A DNA stretch of 64,000 nt from Taudactylus pleione (taxonomy: Eukaryota > Chordata > Amphibia > Anura > Myobatrachidae), in NCBI GenBank assembly GCA_031769625.1, contig JAUIMM010000519.1:1917501-1981500 (forward strand), given 5' to 3'. The position numbers and the translations under genes are program-made. Below, one piece after another: positions 33,858-44,604 of this stretch. Below the pieces are notes generated by a model. The model was not told the DNA's origin and searched no databases. It saw only the letters and a program-made list of their open reading frames with translations. The first letter of the stretch is position 1. The number at the start of each line of letters is the position of its first letter.

Positions 33858-34254
33858 GGGCCTGATTCTGAGATGGACGCTAAATGCAAAAGCAGCAGGA
33901 GGCATCTGAAGTAGCAAGTCACCTACTGCATGGTTTTTGTGATACGCTGCTGCATCCAGGGACGCAGGATCGGATCATCTGCGCGAACATCGGTCACCTG
34001 AGCAAGAATGGCCGTGTGTTCCATGCTTGCCCAAGGACACAGCCACTGGCCTCAGCACACACAAAATATGGGACGAGCACGTCCTTGTTTTCTGGGGTGC
34101 TGGCCGTCGCTGCCCCTTCCCAACCCAACTAACTGCCTTAAGGGGTACTATGACATTGTTGCAGACAGAAATGTGCACATGTGCTATACAGATCCTGCAC
34201 GTGCAAAATAGAGAACATCGGGTTTGCGTACAGTACATCTCTGAATTAGTCTCT
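33858..34254. mobile_element. degenerate GGGCCTGATTC-type TIR element
   Basis: Left end GGGCCTGATTCTGAGATGGA; right end GTACATCTCTGAATTAGTCTC, imperfectly inverted. No clear target duplication. Confidence 0.55.
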
Positions 34255-34827
34255 ATGTGTCCTTTGACACCACCATCGGTTGTACCATTGAAACTTGCAT
34301 CAACCCTATTAGAGGTGCAGTTGCTACGTCTATCTACGGCAATACCTCCCAATTAGTATAAAGGAAAAAAAAAAATTTATTTTACATAGGAATTTTTTTT
34401 TAATTTTAGTAATAAATAATTCTATATTTTCCCACTACCTGCAATTACCAGGAGATTGTGAAATCTAGCTTCCCCAGGCAAAGCGAAACTCCACACCAGC
34501 TTTGGATAAATAGGTCAAAAACCTATCTCTGGCTATAATCAGACAGAGTTTTTTGGGGGAAATCATAGACCCCTTAATGTGTTACATTATAATAGTAAAA
34601 AAAAAAGAATATCTTGTATAACATGAATTAAGTTAGAAAACAGTAAACAAGTATGATTAACTTCATATGTGAACAAAACAAATATGTGCGGAAGACATGG
34701 TGTACAGTACATCCCCTTAATGACATAATGCAGTTTGTTACCCAATAAAATATGTAAATCAATCCAATTATGCTATCATGTAATAAATGCAAACCATATC
34801 AATAGCTGTAGATCAGGGAAAATAAAT
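34255..34827. other. no gene recognised
   Basis: A/T-rich with poly-A and poly-T tracts (near 34365, 34390 and 34597). No family motif. Confidence 0.5.
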
Positions 34828-35760
34828 GGGATGCACACCGGGATGCCGACGGTCTAAATACCGGCACCTAAATACCGACAGGTCGGGATCCAGACCGCAG
34901 GCATCCCAAAGTTAAGTATCAGGGTGTTAGGGGGAGGTTAGAGTTAGGTAGGGGGGTTAGGCTTAGACACTAGGGGGAGGGTTAGGCACCGGGGAGGGAG
35001 TGTTAGGATTAGGGTGCGGGGAGGGGCAGTGGCAAACGCAGTATTTCTAGAGGGGGGTTTCCAAATGCTTGATTTTAGAGCAAATGTGGCCAGTCCATGA
35101 AGAGGGCAGAATTAGTACTCAACCAGTTTTATTATGCGTCATACAAAGTGTATTGTGTATCCTAATTCCACATATACAGGACCAGCGATCACAATAAGCC
35201 ATTAGATGTGGCAGTAGGGCCATCCTTCCTGAGCTGGATGTTTTTATTTTAGATGTGGGCACCATTCCAGATTATTAGAGCAAGTCCGGGAGACTGGAGG
35301 AGCAGCAGAATAACCTAGCACTGCCTTGGATATATATGTACATATTGGGCTCTATAGCAGTGCATCCCTAATAGTGCATGTTTTCCAGATCTCCTAGTTG
35401 GTGCACAGGTTATTTATTACTGTCTGATACATGTTAAAAGATCCACAGGTGGTGCTAATTATTTCATTTGTGATACTGAGAAGAACATGCTACACTAGCA
35501 TAATTTTATTATATTACTATTTCTACTGTGGTCATGTGTGTGCCGGGGAGGGGGGTTTCCAGGCAGACGGAAACCCCCCCTGCGTTTGCCTATGAGGAGG
35601 AGGTTAGGTTTAGGCACTAGGGGGAGGGTTAGGGTTAGGCACCGGGGAGGGAGGGGGATGGGAAAATACTTACCATACTTTCCTATGGGTGTCGGGATTC
35701 TGGCTGTCGGGATGCCGCTGTCTGACCAGCTTCATCCCGACAGCCGGGATTTCATACCCA
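34828..35760 (+). mobile_element. G-rich telomere-like TIR element, copy 5 (interrupted)
   Basis: Left part 34828-35026 has CCGGGATGCCGACGG and GTTAGGGGGAGGTTAG tracts; right part 35595-35760 resumes with GGTTAGGTTTAGGCACTAGG and ends CGACAGCCGGGATTTCATACCC. The 568-bp element at 35027 is inserted in the G-rich stretch. Confidence 0.65.
35027..35594 (-). mobile_element. uninterrupted sister of the 27119-33449 element
   Basis: Starts CAGTGGCAAACGCAGTATTT and ends CTGCGTTTGCCTATG, the inverse of the split element upstream. It has a single GAGTAC site where that copy carries the hAT insertion, so it serves as a paralogous empty site. Flanking G-rich sequence makes the target duplication ambiguous. 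Confidence 0.8.
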
Positions 35761-36072
35761 ACCCAAATAAATAGCCCACAAATTTCTACACCAAAATATA
35801 ATAATTGCCAAATTTGCTGCAACTTGTAAGTCATGGCAAATTTTTGCGATTTTCAGGGGATTTTGGCATTCAAATATAATAGCCAACCCCTTTTCACATT
35901 GCAATGCTGGGTCGCTCCCAGGATTTTGTTCCCACGTCCATCTCGGGTGCTACCTGGCTGAAAGCCCTTTCAAACTGGCAATAATGTCATCGCCATCAAG
36001 TGCCGAGCCGGCACATCTCCAAGCGCCGGCTCTTTCTATACTGTGAACAGAACCCGGATCCCGTCTGCTGTT
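35761..36072. mobile_element. partial relative of the 2624-3027 element
   Basis: From about 35891, CCCTTTTCACATTGCAATGC then TGGGTCGCTCCCAGG and a later AACCCGGATCC recall the CCCTTTTTACACTGCATTGA end at 2624. Decayed; the right end is missing. 35761-35890 is AT-rich and featureless. Confidence 0.35.
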
Positions 36073-37003
36073 TGAAAAAGATCATATTACAGTCAACATT
36101 TCATGGGGTTCTATTCATGAAGATATGCGTTATAGTATTGCTACTTATCACTCTAGATCACATCACTTCGATGTGATCTATAGTTTTGATAAGTAGCAAT
36201 TCATGTACTCTTACCTGTTTCCTCAGGCGAAGCGGGAAATACAGGTCCTGCAATCCGGTCTTCCCTTCTTCATCTCTGAATCTCGGGGTTCTCTTTCTTC
36301 TGGACATGCACCAACGTCTGTGCGGGTCATTGCGGCAGGGGAAGGTACAGGGGGCCGCGGCGGCAGCGAGCAGTTATGATGGAGGTGACCCGGACTATGC
36401 ATAACTCGGGTCACCTTAGTTAGCGGCTGTAGGGGAAGGAACCGGGGGGGGGCAGATAGGATGGAGGTGATCGGACTATGCATAAACCGGAAGGAACGGG
36501 GGTGGCGCAGGGGCTGTGGGCAATCCGGATGGAGGTGACCCGGCATATGCACATGCCGGGTCACATTACAACAGCGGTGGCAGGGGTGGGATCCGGTGGG
36601 GAAGGGGGGGGGCACTGGGTCTGTGGGGGCAGCCACCGGCCAGCAGTCTGCTCCTCTGATTGGCTTCTGGCAGAGAAGGGGGCGGAGAGAACAGGGAGAA
36701 GGCAGGAAGACAGCTGCTCTTCTCTCCTAACAGCACTACTTACGCCGTCCTGAGATGGTGCTAGCATTGCGGTACATACTGGAGCAGGTATCCTGCTGGA
36801 GAAGTAATGCACTTCTCCAATGGTACACTGCTCCATGAGTCACACGAAGCAGAGAAGTGCCCTGTTTTCAGCTAAACAGGACACTTCACTGCTTCATGAC
36901 TAGACCCCAAGGTCTCTAGGACTTTTTCTTCAGATTTTTCACATGTCCTGAAGAAAAGGTCCTAGAGACCTTGAAATGTTGACTGTAATGTGATCTTTTT
37001 CAC
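36073..37003. mobile_element. foldback element, interrupted
   Basis: TGAAAAAGATCATATTACAG at the left is repeated in inverse as CTGTAATGTGATCTTTTTCA at the right, with GTCAACATTTCA continuing both. Right of the insertion, CAAGGTCTCTAGGAC...GTCCTAGAGACCTTG forms a hairpin of about 26-bp arms at 36909-36974. The element at 36104 sits between the left arm and this hairpin. Confidence 0.6.
36104..36909. mobile_element. hairpin-rich TIR element, ~806 bp, no visible target duplication
   Basis: Ends TGGGGTTCTATTCATGAAG and CTTCATGACTAGACCCCA. Hairpins include TGCTACTTATCA/TGATAAGTAGCA (36139-36202), GGTGACCCGG../..CGGGTCACC, and the AAGTGCCCTGTTT/AAACAGGACACTT pair near the right end. Removing it rejoins the left arm of the surrounding foldback to its hairpin without a repeated target base, so either none was made or it was lost. 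Confidence 0.6.
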
Positions 37004-37160
37004 TAGAAATGGAGGAGTGCCGCCCATTTTTCCCCACACAGAGGCCTCACAGCTCCACATTACAGGTTACAGGAATATTGATCTAGAAGGATGGCACCCC
37101 ATAATCACCTTTAACTCGTCCAGAGTGTCAAACTAAAAAACAACTAATATATCTATATAT

Positions 37161-37338
37161 CCTGTGAGGTGTGGACCAAGAAACACACCATGCCTATGCC
37201 CGGCACTGCAGTATATATAAAGTATTTTAGTAAACAAGTAGCTGTTGAGCTACTGACATACTTGTTTACAAAAATACTTTATATATATTGCAGTGCCGGG
37301 CATAGGCATGGTGTGTTTCTTGGTCCACACCTCACAGG
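37161..37338. repeat. near-perfect 178-bp palindrome
   Basis: The left arm starts CCTGTGAGGTGTGGACCAAG and the right arm ends with its inverse CTTGGTCCACACCTCACAGG. Arms of about 83 and 91 bp differ by two substitutions and one 8-nt indel near the centre, with a 4-nt loop GTTG inside GTAGCT/AGCTAC. No transposon terminus or TSD was recognised. Confidence 0.9.
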
Positions 37339-38059
37339 ATCTTTTATTCAATATAGCACGGGCACGCAGTGAGGTGCATTCATTACAGGGGAGTGCCGGA
37401 GTATTGTGGAAATTGTGTATATATTAGGGGTGTGCACCGGCCACTTTTCGTGTTTTGTGTTTTGGTTTTGGATCTGGATCTTTCTTCGTGTTTTGGATCT
37501 GGATTGGTTTTGCCAAAACCACCCTTCCGTGTTTTGGGTTCTGGGTTTTGTGTTTTGGATCTGTATTTTTTTTAAAAAAAGCATAAAAACAGCTAAAATC
37601 ACAGAATTTGTGGGTTTTTCTGCTCCTATGCTATTATTAACCTCAATAACCTTAATTTCCACTCATTTCCAGTGTATTCTGAACACCTCACACCTCACAA
37701 TATTGTTTTTATGGCCAAAAGATTGCACCGAGGTAGCTGGATGACTATGCTAAGCGATACGAGTGGGCAGCACAAACACGTGGCCCATCTAGGAGTGACA
37801 CTGCAGTGGCAGACAGGATGGCAGTTTGAAAAACTAGGCCCCAAACAGTACATAATGCAAAGAAAAAAAAGAGGTGCAAGATGGAATTGTCCTTGGGCCC
37901 TCCCACCCACCCTTATGTTGTATAAACAGGACATGCACACTTTAACAAACCAATAATTTCAGAGCCAGGGTCTGCCACATGACTGTGGCTGAAATGATTG
38001 GTTTGTTTGGGCCCCCACAAAACAAGCTGGCAATTAATGTGTCCCTGCACAAACTGGCT

Positions 38060-39083
38060 CTACGGAGGCAAGATGTCGTCCTCATCCTCCTCATCCACAG
38101 ATTCCTTGGATAAAACAGGAAAAAGGGATTTAGGTGTCCCTGGACTGCTTACGGTCTTAGCCAAAGTTTCTGAACTTGACAGTAACTTTTTATGAACGCG
38201 CTGTGGGTGCCATATAAGGGAGGATGTTCCTAGGTGGTTAACGTCCCTACCCCTACTTATTTCACCTTTACATATGGTATATATGGCAAGACAGTTGTTG
38301 TCCGGATTTGGATAGAAATATTGCCAGACCAAAGAGGTGGAATGTTTGGTCTTCTGCCCAGGCATGACCGTGATGGGCTTTTTCATCAAACGGACAACAA
38401 CTGTCTCCCCCGGAGCCTGATTTAAACAAACCACATCACCATCAGAATCCTCCTAGCCAACTTCCTCCTCAGTGCCAGCTACACCATATCCTCATCCGTT
38501 GTACTTCAACAGTGACATCTTCAATTTGCATATCAGCAAGTGGACTGTGGGTGCTCCTTTCAGCTCTTGCAGGGGGCGTGCAAATGGTGGAAAGAGCCAC
38601 CTCTTCCCGTCCAGTGCTGGGAAGGTCAGGCATCGCAACCACCACCACACTTGGACTCTCCTTGGGGATTTGTGATATCTTCTTAGAACGCATAGTTCTT
38701 CGCTGTGCTTTTGCCAACTTAACTTGTTTGATTTTTTTAGCGGGAGGAGGGCTTCCATCGTCATGTGAAGCTGAACCACTAGTCATGAACATAGGGAAAG
38801 ACCTTAGCCGTTCCTTGCCACTCCGTGTCATAAATGGCATATTGGCAAGTTTACGTTTCTCTTCATATGATTTAAATGTTTTTTTCAAGGTCATTTTCCT
38901 GAACTTTGTCATTTGGGATTGTATGTGCCCTCTACTATGACATTGGGCATCGGCCTTGGCAGACGACGTTGATGGCATGTTATCGTCTATGTCAAGACTA
39001 GTGGCAGCAGCTTCAGCACTAGGAGGAAGTGGTTCTTGATCTTTCCCTATTTTATTTTTATCGGAGAAAGTTTGGTCCTCCAT
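38060..39083 (-). pseudogene. deleted hAT transposase retaining the BED finger
   Basis: The frame starts at 39083 with the same MEDQTFSD N-terminus as the other copies and runs 204 codons before small deletions shift it. The second open part (38434-38060) holds the BED finger region (LVWQYFYPNPDNN, then YTICKGE and ..HPQRVH). One zinc-region residue differs: the first of three clustered Cys-containing positions reads AIYTIC instead of AICTIC, and RHLQ reads WHPQ. Right after the finger the sequence jumps to the acidic C-terminal tail (ESVDEEDEDDILPP), removing the catalytic core and dimerisation domain. The altered Cys and the His loss would probably damage zinc binding. Confidence 0.85.
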
Positions 39084-39109
39084 TTATGTTATATTGATAT
39101 ATACGTGCG

Positions 39110-39950
39110 GCTAAGGCGCATACAAACACAGAAAATAATTTTTTATTTTTGTTGGAGACTAGTGCACTTTGTGGGTTACACCACCCTTTAAGAAATGAGC
39201 CAGCCGGCCCTTTACTTATGGTACACAGGCGCACGCTTGGCGCTGCTCCTTCGTTGATGCACGTGCAGCCACAGTGCACACAATTCACAAACACAGAAAT
39301 TTTTTTTTTATTTTGTTTGGAGTGCCCTTTGGGGGTTACAGCACCCTTTAGCGGTCAATCCAGCTGGCCCTTTATTTATGGGACACAGGCGCACGCTTGG
39401 CACTACTTTGTTGATGCACGTGCGGCTACTGCGCACACAATTCACAAACACAGAAAATATTTTTTTATTTGGTTTGTAGTGTACTTTGGGGGTTACAGCA
39501 CCCTTTAACGGTCAAGTCAGCCGGCCCTTTACTTATGACACAGGCGCACGCTTGGCACTACTTTGTTGATGCACGTGCGGCTACTGCGTGCACAATTCAC
39601 AAACACAGAAAATATTTTTTTATTTGGTTTGGAGTGTACTTTGGGGGTTACAGCACCCTTTAACGGTCAAGCCAGCCGGCCCTTTACTTATGACACAGGC
39701 GCACGCTTGGCACTACTTTTTTGATGCACGTGCGGCTACTGCGCACACAATTCACAAACACAGAAAATATATATTTTTTTTGTTTGGAGTGTACTTTGGG
39801 GGTTACAGCACCCTTTAACGGACAAGCCAGCCGGCCCTTTACTAATGGGACACAGGCGCACGCTTGGCGCTGCTCCTTTGTTGATGCACGTGCAGCCACA
39901 GTGCACACAATTCACAAACACAGAAAAAATATATATTTTTTTAGCACTTG
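39110..39950 (-). repeat. ~157-bp tandem array of hAT copy 2
   Basis: The CACAATTCACAAACACAG word recurs at about 39279, 39436, 39590, 39745 and 39905, with a partial unit near 39119. It is homologous to the array in copy 1, with fewer units. Confidence 0.88.
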
Positions 39951-40362
39951 GGGGGAGCACCCCTGACGGACAGAGCACCCCCTGGACAACACTACAGCAC
40001 CCTTTTAGGACTGGGACACTGCACAGGACTTTGGATGGACACAGCCCCTATGGACAACTGACTGCACAACACAGCACAGCACAACACTACTCTGCACTAC
40101 ACTACACTACACTACACAGCCCAGCCAGCCCTAACACCCACCCTCCCTCTTCACTGTCCACAGCCGAGTGAGAAAATGGCGCCGACGCGGGTACCTTATA
40201 TAGCATCCAAAATCCGCGAGACCCGGAAGGTGGGATGATGACGTTTTGCCTCGATTTCAGATCCGAGTCAGGCGGGAAAAGTCGAGCCTGACTCGGATCG
40301 GCCTTGGATAGGGGGGGCTCGGGGGGGTTCGGATTTCTGAAATCCGAACCCGCTCACCCCTA

Positions 40363-40363
40363 G

Positions 40364-40397
<34 letters not shown>
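40363..40397 (+). repeat. (TA)n/(CA)n microsatellite
   Basis: TATATATA then ACACACAC between the hAT end and a Tc1 terminus. The hAT target duplication GTATATAT was drawn from it. Confidence 0.9.
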
Positions 40398-40401
<4 letters not shown>

Positions 40402-40522
40402 GCATCCAGAAAGTATTCACAGCTCCACTTTTTCCACATATTGTTATGTGGCAGCCTTATTCTAAAATGGAATAAATTAATTTTTTACCTCAAAATTCTA
40501 CACACAATACCCCATAATGACA
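40398..40522 (+). mobile_element. solo Tc1 terminus
   Basis: CTGTGCATCCAGAAAGTATT and the subterminal TTATTCTAAAATGGAATAAA and ACAATACCCCATAATGACA blocks match the left end of the Tc1 element at 6880. No transposase or second end follows. Confidence 0.85.
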
Positions 40523-41305
40523 TGGAATAATTATCGGGTTCAATTTATAGAGATGTATGGTTTGTAGCATTATTTGCACATTTTTGCACTGACACGTTAT
40601 CTATATTATATATACATTTCCAGCTCATTTATTTTATTATTAATGTTTCAATACTATTTATTGCACCTAGACACTATATATTTATTGTACTATATGATAT
40701 TGTTAACACTATTTACTATTAAGCACTGTTGTCACTACACACAGGTTCACTTTTTAAATGTAGTGGTGATTGTATACCCTTCTTTAGAGAACAAATAATT
40801 TTTTTTTAAAATTCTGCTTACAGCCTCTGAATGAATATAAGAGCATAGTTAATTAATTTTAAATGCATTTCCCTCCCCTCACTGAAGTTTTCGCATTTCT
40901 CTGCAAAGTCAGTTCTGGAAGTTTAACATGACAAATCAGTACAAGACTATTTTTTTTATTATTAGAAATAATGCCTTTAGATAAATTAGTATTCTGCTGT
41001 CACTAAATTCTAATTTGTCTGAAATTCAATCTTGATTCCAAATGGGGCTGCAGGATGTGTAAAACAGTTGTGAATGATAGTTCAGAATTAATCTAATAAA
41101 TTTGTCTTAAGGATGCATATAAAGTGCTTTATTAGCTGAAATCTATTCAGTATACATTAAATATGAACACGGGCTGTATTTTTTATTACGACTGCAAACA
41201 GTCATTTCAGCAGGATCACCTGACATAGAAAAGAGGATTGATGTTGACCAGCTGAAAGGCAAAAGACTCATAGCCCTTCCATAACAAGAAAGTGTGCCCT
41301 GGACA
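40523..41305. other. no gene recognised
   Basis: AT-rich; poly-T tracts near 40800 and 40951. Nothing assignable. Confidence 0.5.
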
Positions 41306-41307
41306 AA

Positions 41308-41836
41308 TGGCCTGATTAATCATGGATGGCAATTGCAACCGCGTACTCAGATAGGCCAATGGTGCGTACTGGGCATGCGTACACACCGCAGTGCGTGTGC
41401 GTGAGTTAGCATTGCGATCGCTCTGCGATCCCGTACGCAGATACAAAGCCATTGTTGTGTGAGTGACGTCAAGCCAGAATTTGGGGGTGGTGACGGGGGA
41501 GTGGTCGGAGAAATGCAAGCATGCCTGTCCGTTTGAACAACGTTCCATGGCCGCGCATAAATTAGCCACTGCGTCGGCATACGCAGCTTGCGTGCGACGA
41601 GATTAGCAATTTCTGAGTAAGGTCAGACCTGTTGTAATTGTGCGTGAGGTGCCGATGTTACTGAATGTTCCCGATGTATACGCAGGATTGCATGGTATTA
41701 TGGATGTGCGAAAGCGTTAGTGGGTGTCTTATTATTAGCTTAGCGTGTGCAGTCATTAGCATATTTTCGCAGCATACATGCGTGTGTAACTAATCGCAGC
41801 TACGACCGCTAAAGCGATCCGTAGTGAATCAGGCCC
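41308..41836. mobile_element. TIR element (GGGCCTGATTCAG family), 529 bp
   Basis: Left end TGGCCTGATTAATCATGGA, right end GTAGTGAATCAGGCCC; flanks AAA and AAT. The interior contains GCGATCGCTCTGCGATC and TACGCAG words typical of this family. Confidence 0.7.
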
Positions 41837-41961
41837 AATATTCTGTACGTGTTGGGCTAAACTGAGGGACAAATGTAGCTTTTAGTTTTGCCCGTTATGG
41901 CTGATTAATCATTATTTGTACACAGTATTCATAGACCACCAACATATCAGGCAGTATAGTC

Positions 41962-42206
41962 TCCCTGTACTTGCGTGGGTTTCCTTTGGGTGCTCCAGTT
42001 TCCTCCCACACTCCAAAAATATACTGGTAGGTTAATTGGCTCCCCACAAAAAATGAATGAACCCTAATGTGTGTATGTGTGTGAGCCTGTGGTAGGGAAT
42101 ATAGATTGTAAGCTCCACTGGGGCAGGGACTGATGTGAATGGCTAAATTATTCTCTGTAAAGCGCTGCGGAATATGTGTGCGCTATATAAATATAATAAA
42201 AAATAA
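41962..42206 (+). mobile_element. LINE 3' tail (L2/CR1 type)
   Basis: GTGGGTTTCCTTTGGGTGCT, then ACTGGTAGGTTAATTGGCTC, AGATTGTAAGCTCCACTGGG, CTGTAAAGCGCTGCGGAATA, and a final ATATAATAAA run. This block order is the familiar 3' end of a LINE abundant in amphibians and fishes. The copy is truncated at 5' and carries no recognisable coding. Confidence 0.75.
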
Positions 42207-42717
42207 CATAATATGCAGTGTACAAATATATGAAATACAGCTTGAAGACGGCCCTTCGCAAATGAGTTTATAATCTAAGACATGTTGGGAACACTTGATA
42301 CATAACATTGCCAAAGAACTGTAGATTCTGGTGTAAGAGATTGCATGCAGGGGCGCCCGAGAGGAAGAAGGAGCGAGTATACTTACCTTCTCTGCAGCAC
42401 CATCTTCCCAGGGACATCTTCGGGAAGATGGTGGGGCATGGTGAAAGCAAAGACTCTGGCACTGTGGCACCGTGTACAAGCGCTATCTTCCCGAATATCA
42501 CTGAAGGAAGGAGGTGAAGGAGGAGGGACCCGTTTGCCTGAGCCAGATAAGATCCTGAAATTTGTGGTGGCTGCTGTATCTGCCAATGAGGCCACAAAGA
42601 TCTCAATTCATGGGGCGTCACGCTTTTTGACAACCCCTTCTTAAACCTGCCCTACACTAATAGCAAATAAACATTCCTATTACGTGTATGTGAGAGTAAT
42701 CACACAATATTTCATGC
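42207..42717. other. no gene; one hairpin
   Basis: CACCATCTTCCC/GGGAAGATGGTG forms a 12-bp stem at about 42399-42433. Small frames here match nothing recognised. Confidence 0.45.
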
Positions 42718-42720
42718 TTG

Positions 42721-43571
42721 GGGATTTATTTATTAACACATTTTTTTTTACTAAAATAAAGTGAAAGGGGGTGTTTTTACACCCTTTTCACATTATTTTA
42801 GTATCACCTAAAGTTACTACAGGGCTATTGGAGTAGAATTCGTAAAATTCTACTCCAAGTCCTAATTATCACTTATTTTTAGTAAGCAGATCGCATTTCC
42901 CATGATTGTAATGGGAAATGTGATCTGGCCAGAGTTAGTAAAAATAAATTGTGAAAAAATACCAGGGAAAGCCCTGTGATAATAACATTTACAGGTTTTC
43001 CTCAGTTACCGGACTCCTGCTCTGCTTTAACGGGCAGAGCCTGGAGCCAGCCCCAGTGATCAGCTGTGTAGTGTAAACAGACCACACGCTGATAGACTGT
43101 AAAAAAAAAAATAACTTACCCGAGTCCAGGGACCGGTGATCGGGGCTCCAGTGATGTCTCCCCTCCGGTCAGCTGGTTTCCCATCCTGCACTGGGGCCCA
43201 GTTGTCACCTGACCGGGTCCCAGTGCAGGATGGGATGTCAGCTGACCGGAGCCACGGAGGACACTACCGGAGATAAGTGTAATTAAGGGAGGGGGGGGTC
43301 GCGATCGCAGGGGTGCTGCTTAGTGTCAGTGGCGGGGCTTAGTGGAGGCCAGTTGACGCATGCGCGGGCACTTGACACAGTATTTTTTGAGAAAATACCG
43401 TGATAAGACTGCGGAGGGGATTCGCAGGGACAGAGCTTTCTCGCAAGCTCTGTCCCTGCAAGGGATTTTTAGTAAATCCCTGTGATATTGCCTGAATTCG
43501 CAATGCGAATTCAGTCGGTAATATCACACTACAATCTGCATTCAAAATGCAGATTGAAGTAAATTGAGCCC
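42721..43571. mobile_element. hairpin-train TIR element, 851 bp
   Basis: Starts GGGATTTATTTATTAACAC, ends GTAAATTGAGCCC; TTG flanks both sides (42718-42720 and 43572-43574). Successive hairpins: TACTAAAATAAAGTG/CAC..TATTTTAGTA (42749-42803), TTGGAGTAGAAT/ATTCTACTCCAA (42829-42859), CAGATCGCATTTCCCAT/ATGGGAAATGTGATCTG (42887-42927), a large GGTCAGCTG..CAGCTGACC structure near 43158-43252, GCAGGGACAGAGCTT/AAGCTCTGTCCCTGC (43424-43459), GATATTGCCTGAATTCGC/GCGAATTCAGTCGGTAATATC (43483-43526) and CAATCTGCATT/AATGCAGATTG. A relative is at 45789. Confidence 0.85.
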
Positions 43572-43844
43572 TTGGTCACAGTGCTTCAATAGCGCCCAAC
43601 TGACAGGTTTTTATAAAGCACTACTCCATAAAGCACTACTGGTGCACTATGGACTGTTTAAAGAGAAGTCTGGGTGCAAAGTTCCTTTATTCCTGGGATT
43701 ATGAATTGCCATAAGCTCTTAAATGTCTTAACGGTGCTAAAATAGACTAAACAAATACCGCAATTAGCATTTTCTCCAAAATTCCCCAAAACATTACAAG
43801 ACTGTCACAAATAATGAGCAATTCAAAAATATGCAGTAGAAATG

Positions 43845-44235
43845 TCATTTCAAGAACACAACTTTAAAGTTGCCAATGCTGAGCCCATTATTGCTAAGGA
43901 AAATGTAAGCTAAGTCCCATGAGGTGGAAATGGCAGGACTGCGAGAGGTACTAAATGTAAGGTTTGAAGGAGAGGAGTCAAGAATAATTCCAAGACAGTG
44001 CACTTGCAGGCTACAGGATATGGTGGTGCTGCCAATAGATAATTCAATTATGGGATGTGAGGTTACTCGGGAGGGTGGGCAGATGATCGTCTCAGTCTTA
44101 GACATGTATATATGAAATATATATGAGATATGAGTGAGAAGAGAGGGGGAGAGGGCAGAGGTGCAGTAGATCTGAGTATCATCAGCATAGAGATGATATA
44201 GGAGGCCAAAATAGTGGATGAGCTCATCTAGGGCA
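43845..44235 (-). pseudogene. L2-like LINE reverse transcriptase fragment
   Basis: Minus-strand translation shows YADDTQIYC from about 44192, the catalytic block of a LINE reverse transcriptase, followed by SPSLLTHI and, in the 43845-44105 frame, MSKTETIICPP and VHCLGIILDSSPS. That order (YADD, then K.E.I..P, then the LG..LD..L block) is typical of L2/CR1-clade RTs. It begins inside the RT domain and ends soon after, next to a TIR element start at 44231. Relationship to the LINE tail at 41962 cannot be shown. Confidence 0.65.
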
Positions 44236-44510
44236 TGATGTACTAAACCGAAAAATGCGACAACACCCCTGAAAAGGCAGTTTTTTTACCACATTTCCCA
44301 AAAAGTGGTAACGCCAGAATGTGGCGTTACCCTATAGAAGCATATGGGCTTCTTTTCTGGACGCCCCCTGAGAGGGATCCATCGGATCCTTCCCAGCTCC
44401 CCCGCAGAAGGACACCAGAGGGACTAAACCCGGAAGTCCCTCTATCTGAGGCTATCACAAAGGACATTTCTTATCAGCAGAGCTGTCCTTTGCTATTTTA
44501 ATCACTGACC
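44231..44510 (+). mobile_element. hairpin-rich TIR element, right end not found
   Basis: Starts GGGCATGATGTACTAAACCG; includes GGTAACGCCAGAATGTGGCGTTACC (stem of about 10 bp at 44309-44333) and AAAGGACA/TGTCCTTT. The GGTAACGCCA...TGGCGTTACC hairpin is shared with 46987-47565. Confidence 0.5.
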
Positions 44511-44604
44511 TGCTGTGCAAAGGAAGGGGAGTGTAATCTACGACACTGTCTGGCTCGCCTCACACCAATCTCATCTCTATTGCATATGGCATAAATAGCT
44601 GTTT

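Larger units (their letters stand above)
37435..40362 (-). mobile_element. BED/hAT transposon copy 2, internally deleted, 2.93 kb
   Basis: In plus coordinates it starts TAGGGGTGTGCACCGG and ends CGGGTTCGGAT...CGCTCACCCCTA. GTATATAT flanks both sides (37427-37434 and 40363-40370). Both termini, the promoter block and a shorter tandem array (about 5 units plus a partial, 39110-39950) are kept. About 2 kb of transposase is deleted. Confidence 0.93.

Noticed and set aside
37369..37744. Phe/Trp-rich frames near the hAT ends (also 61388-61829 and 33182-33379)
   Set aside because: They arise from the TTTGGATCTGG-type subterminal repeats.
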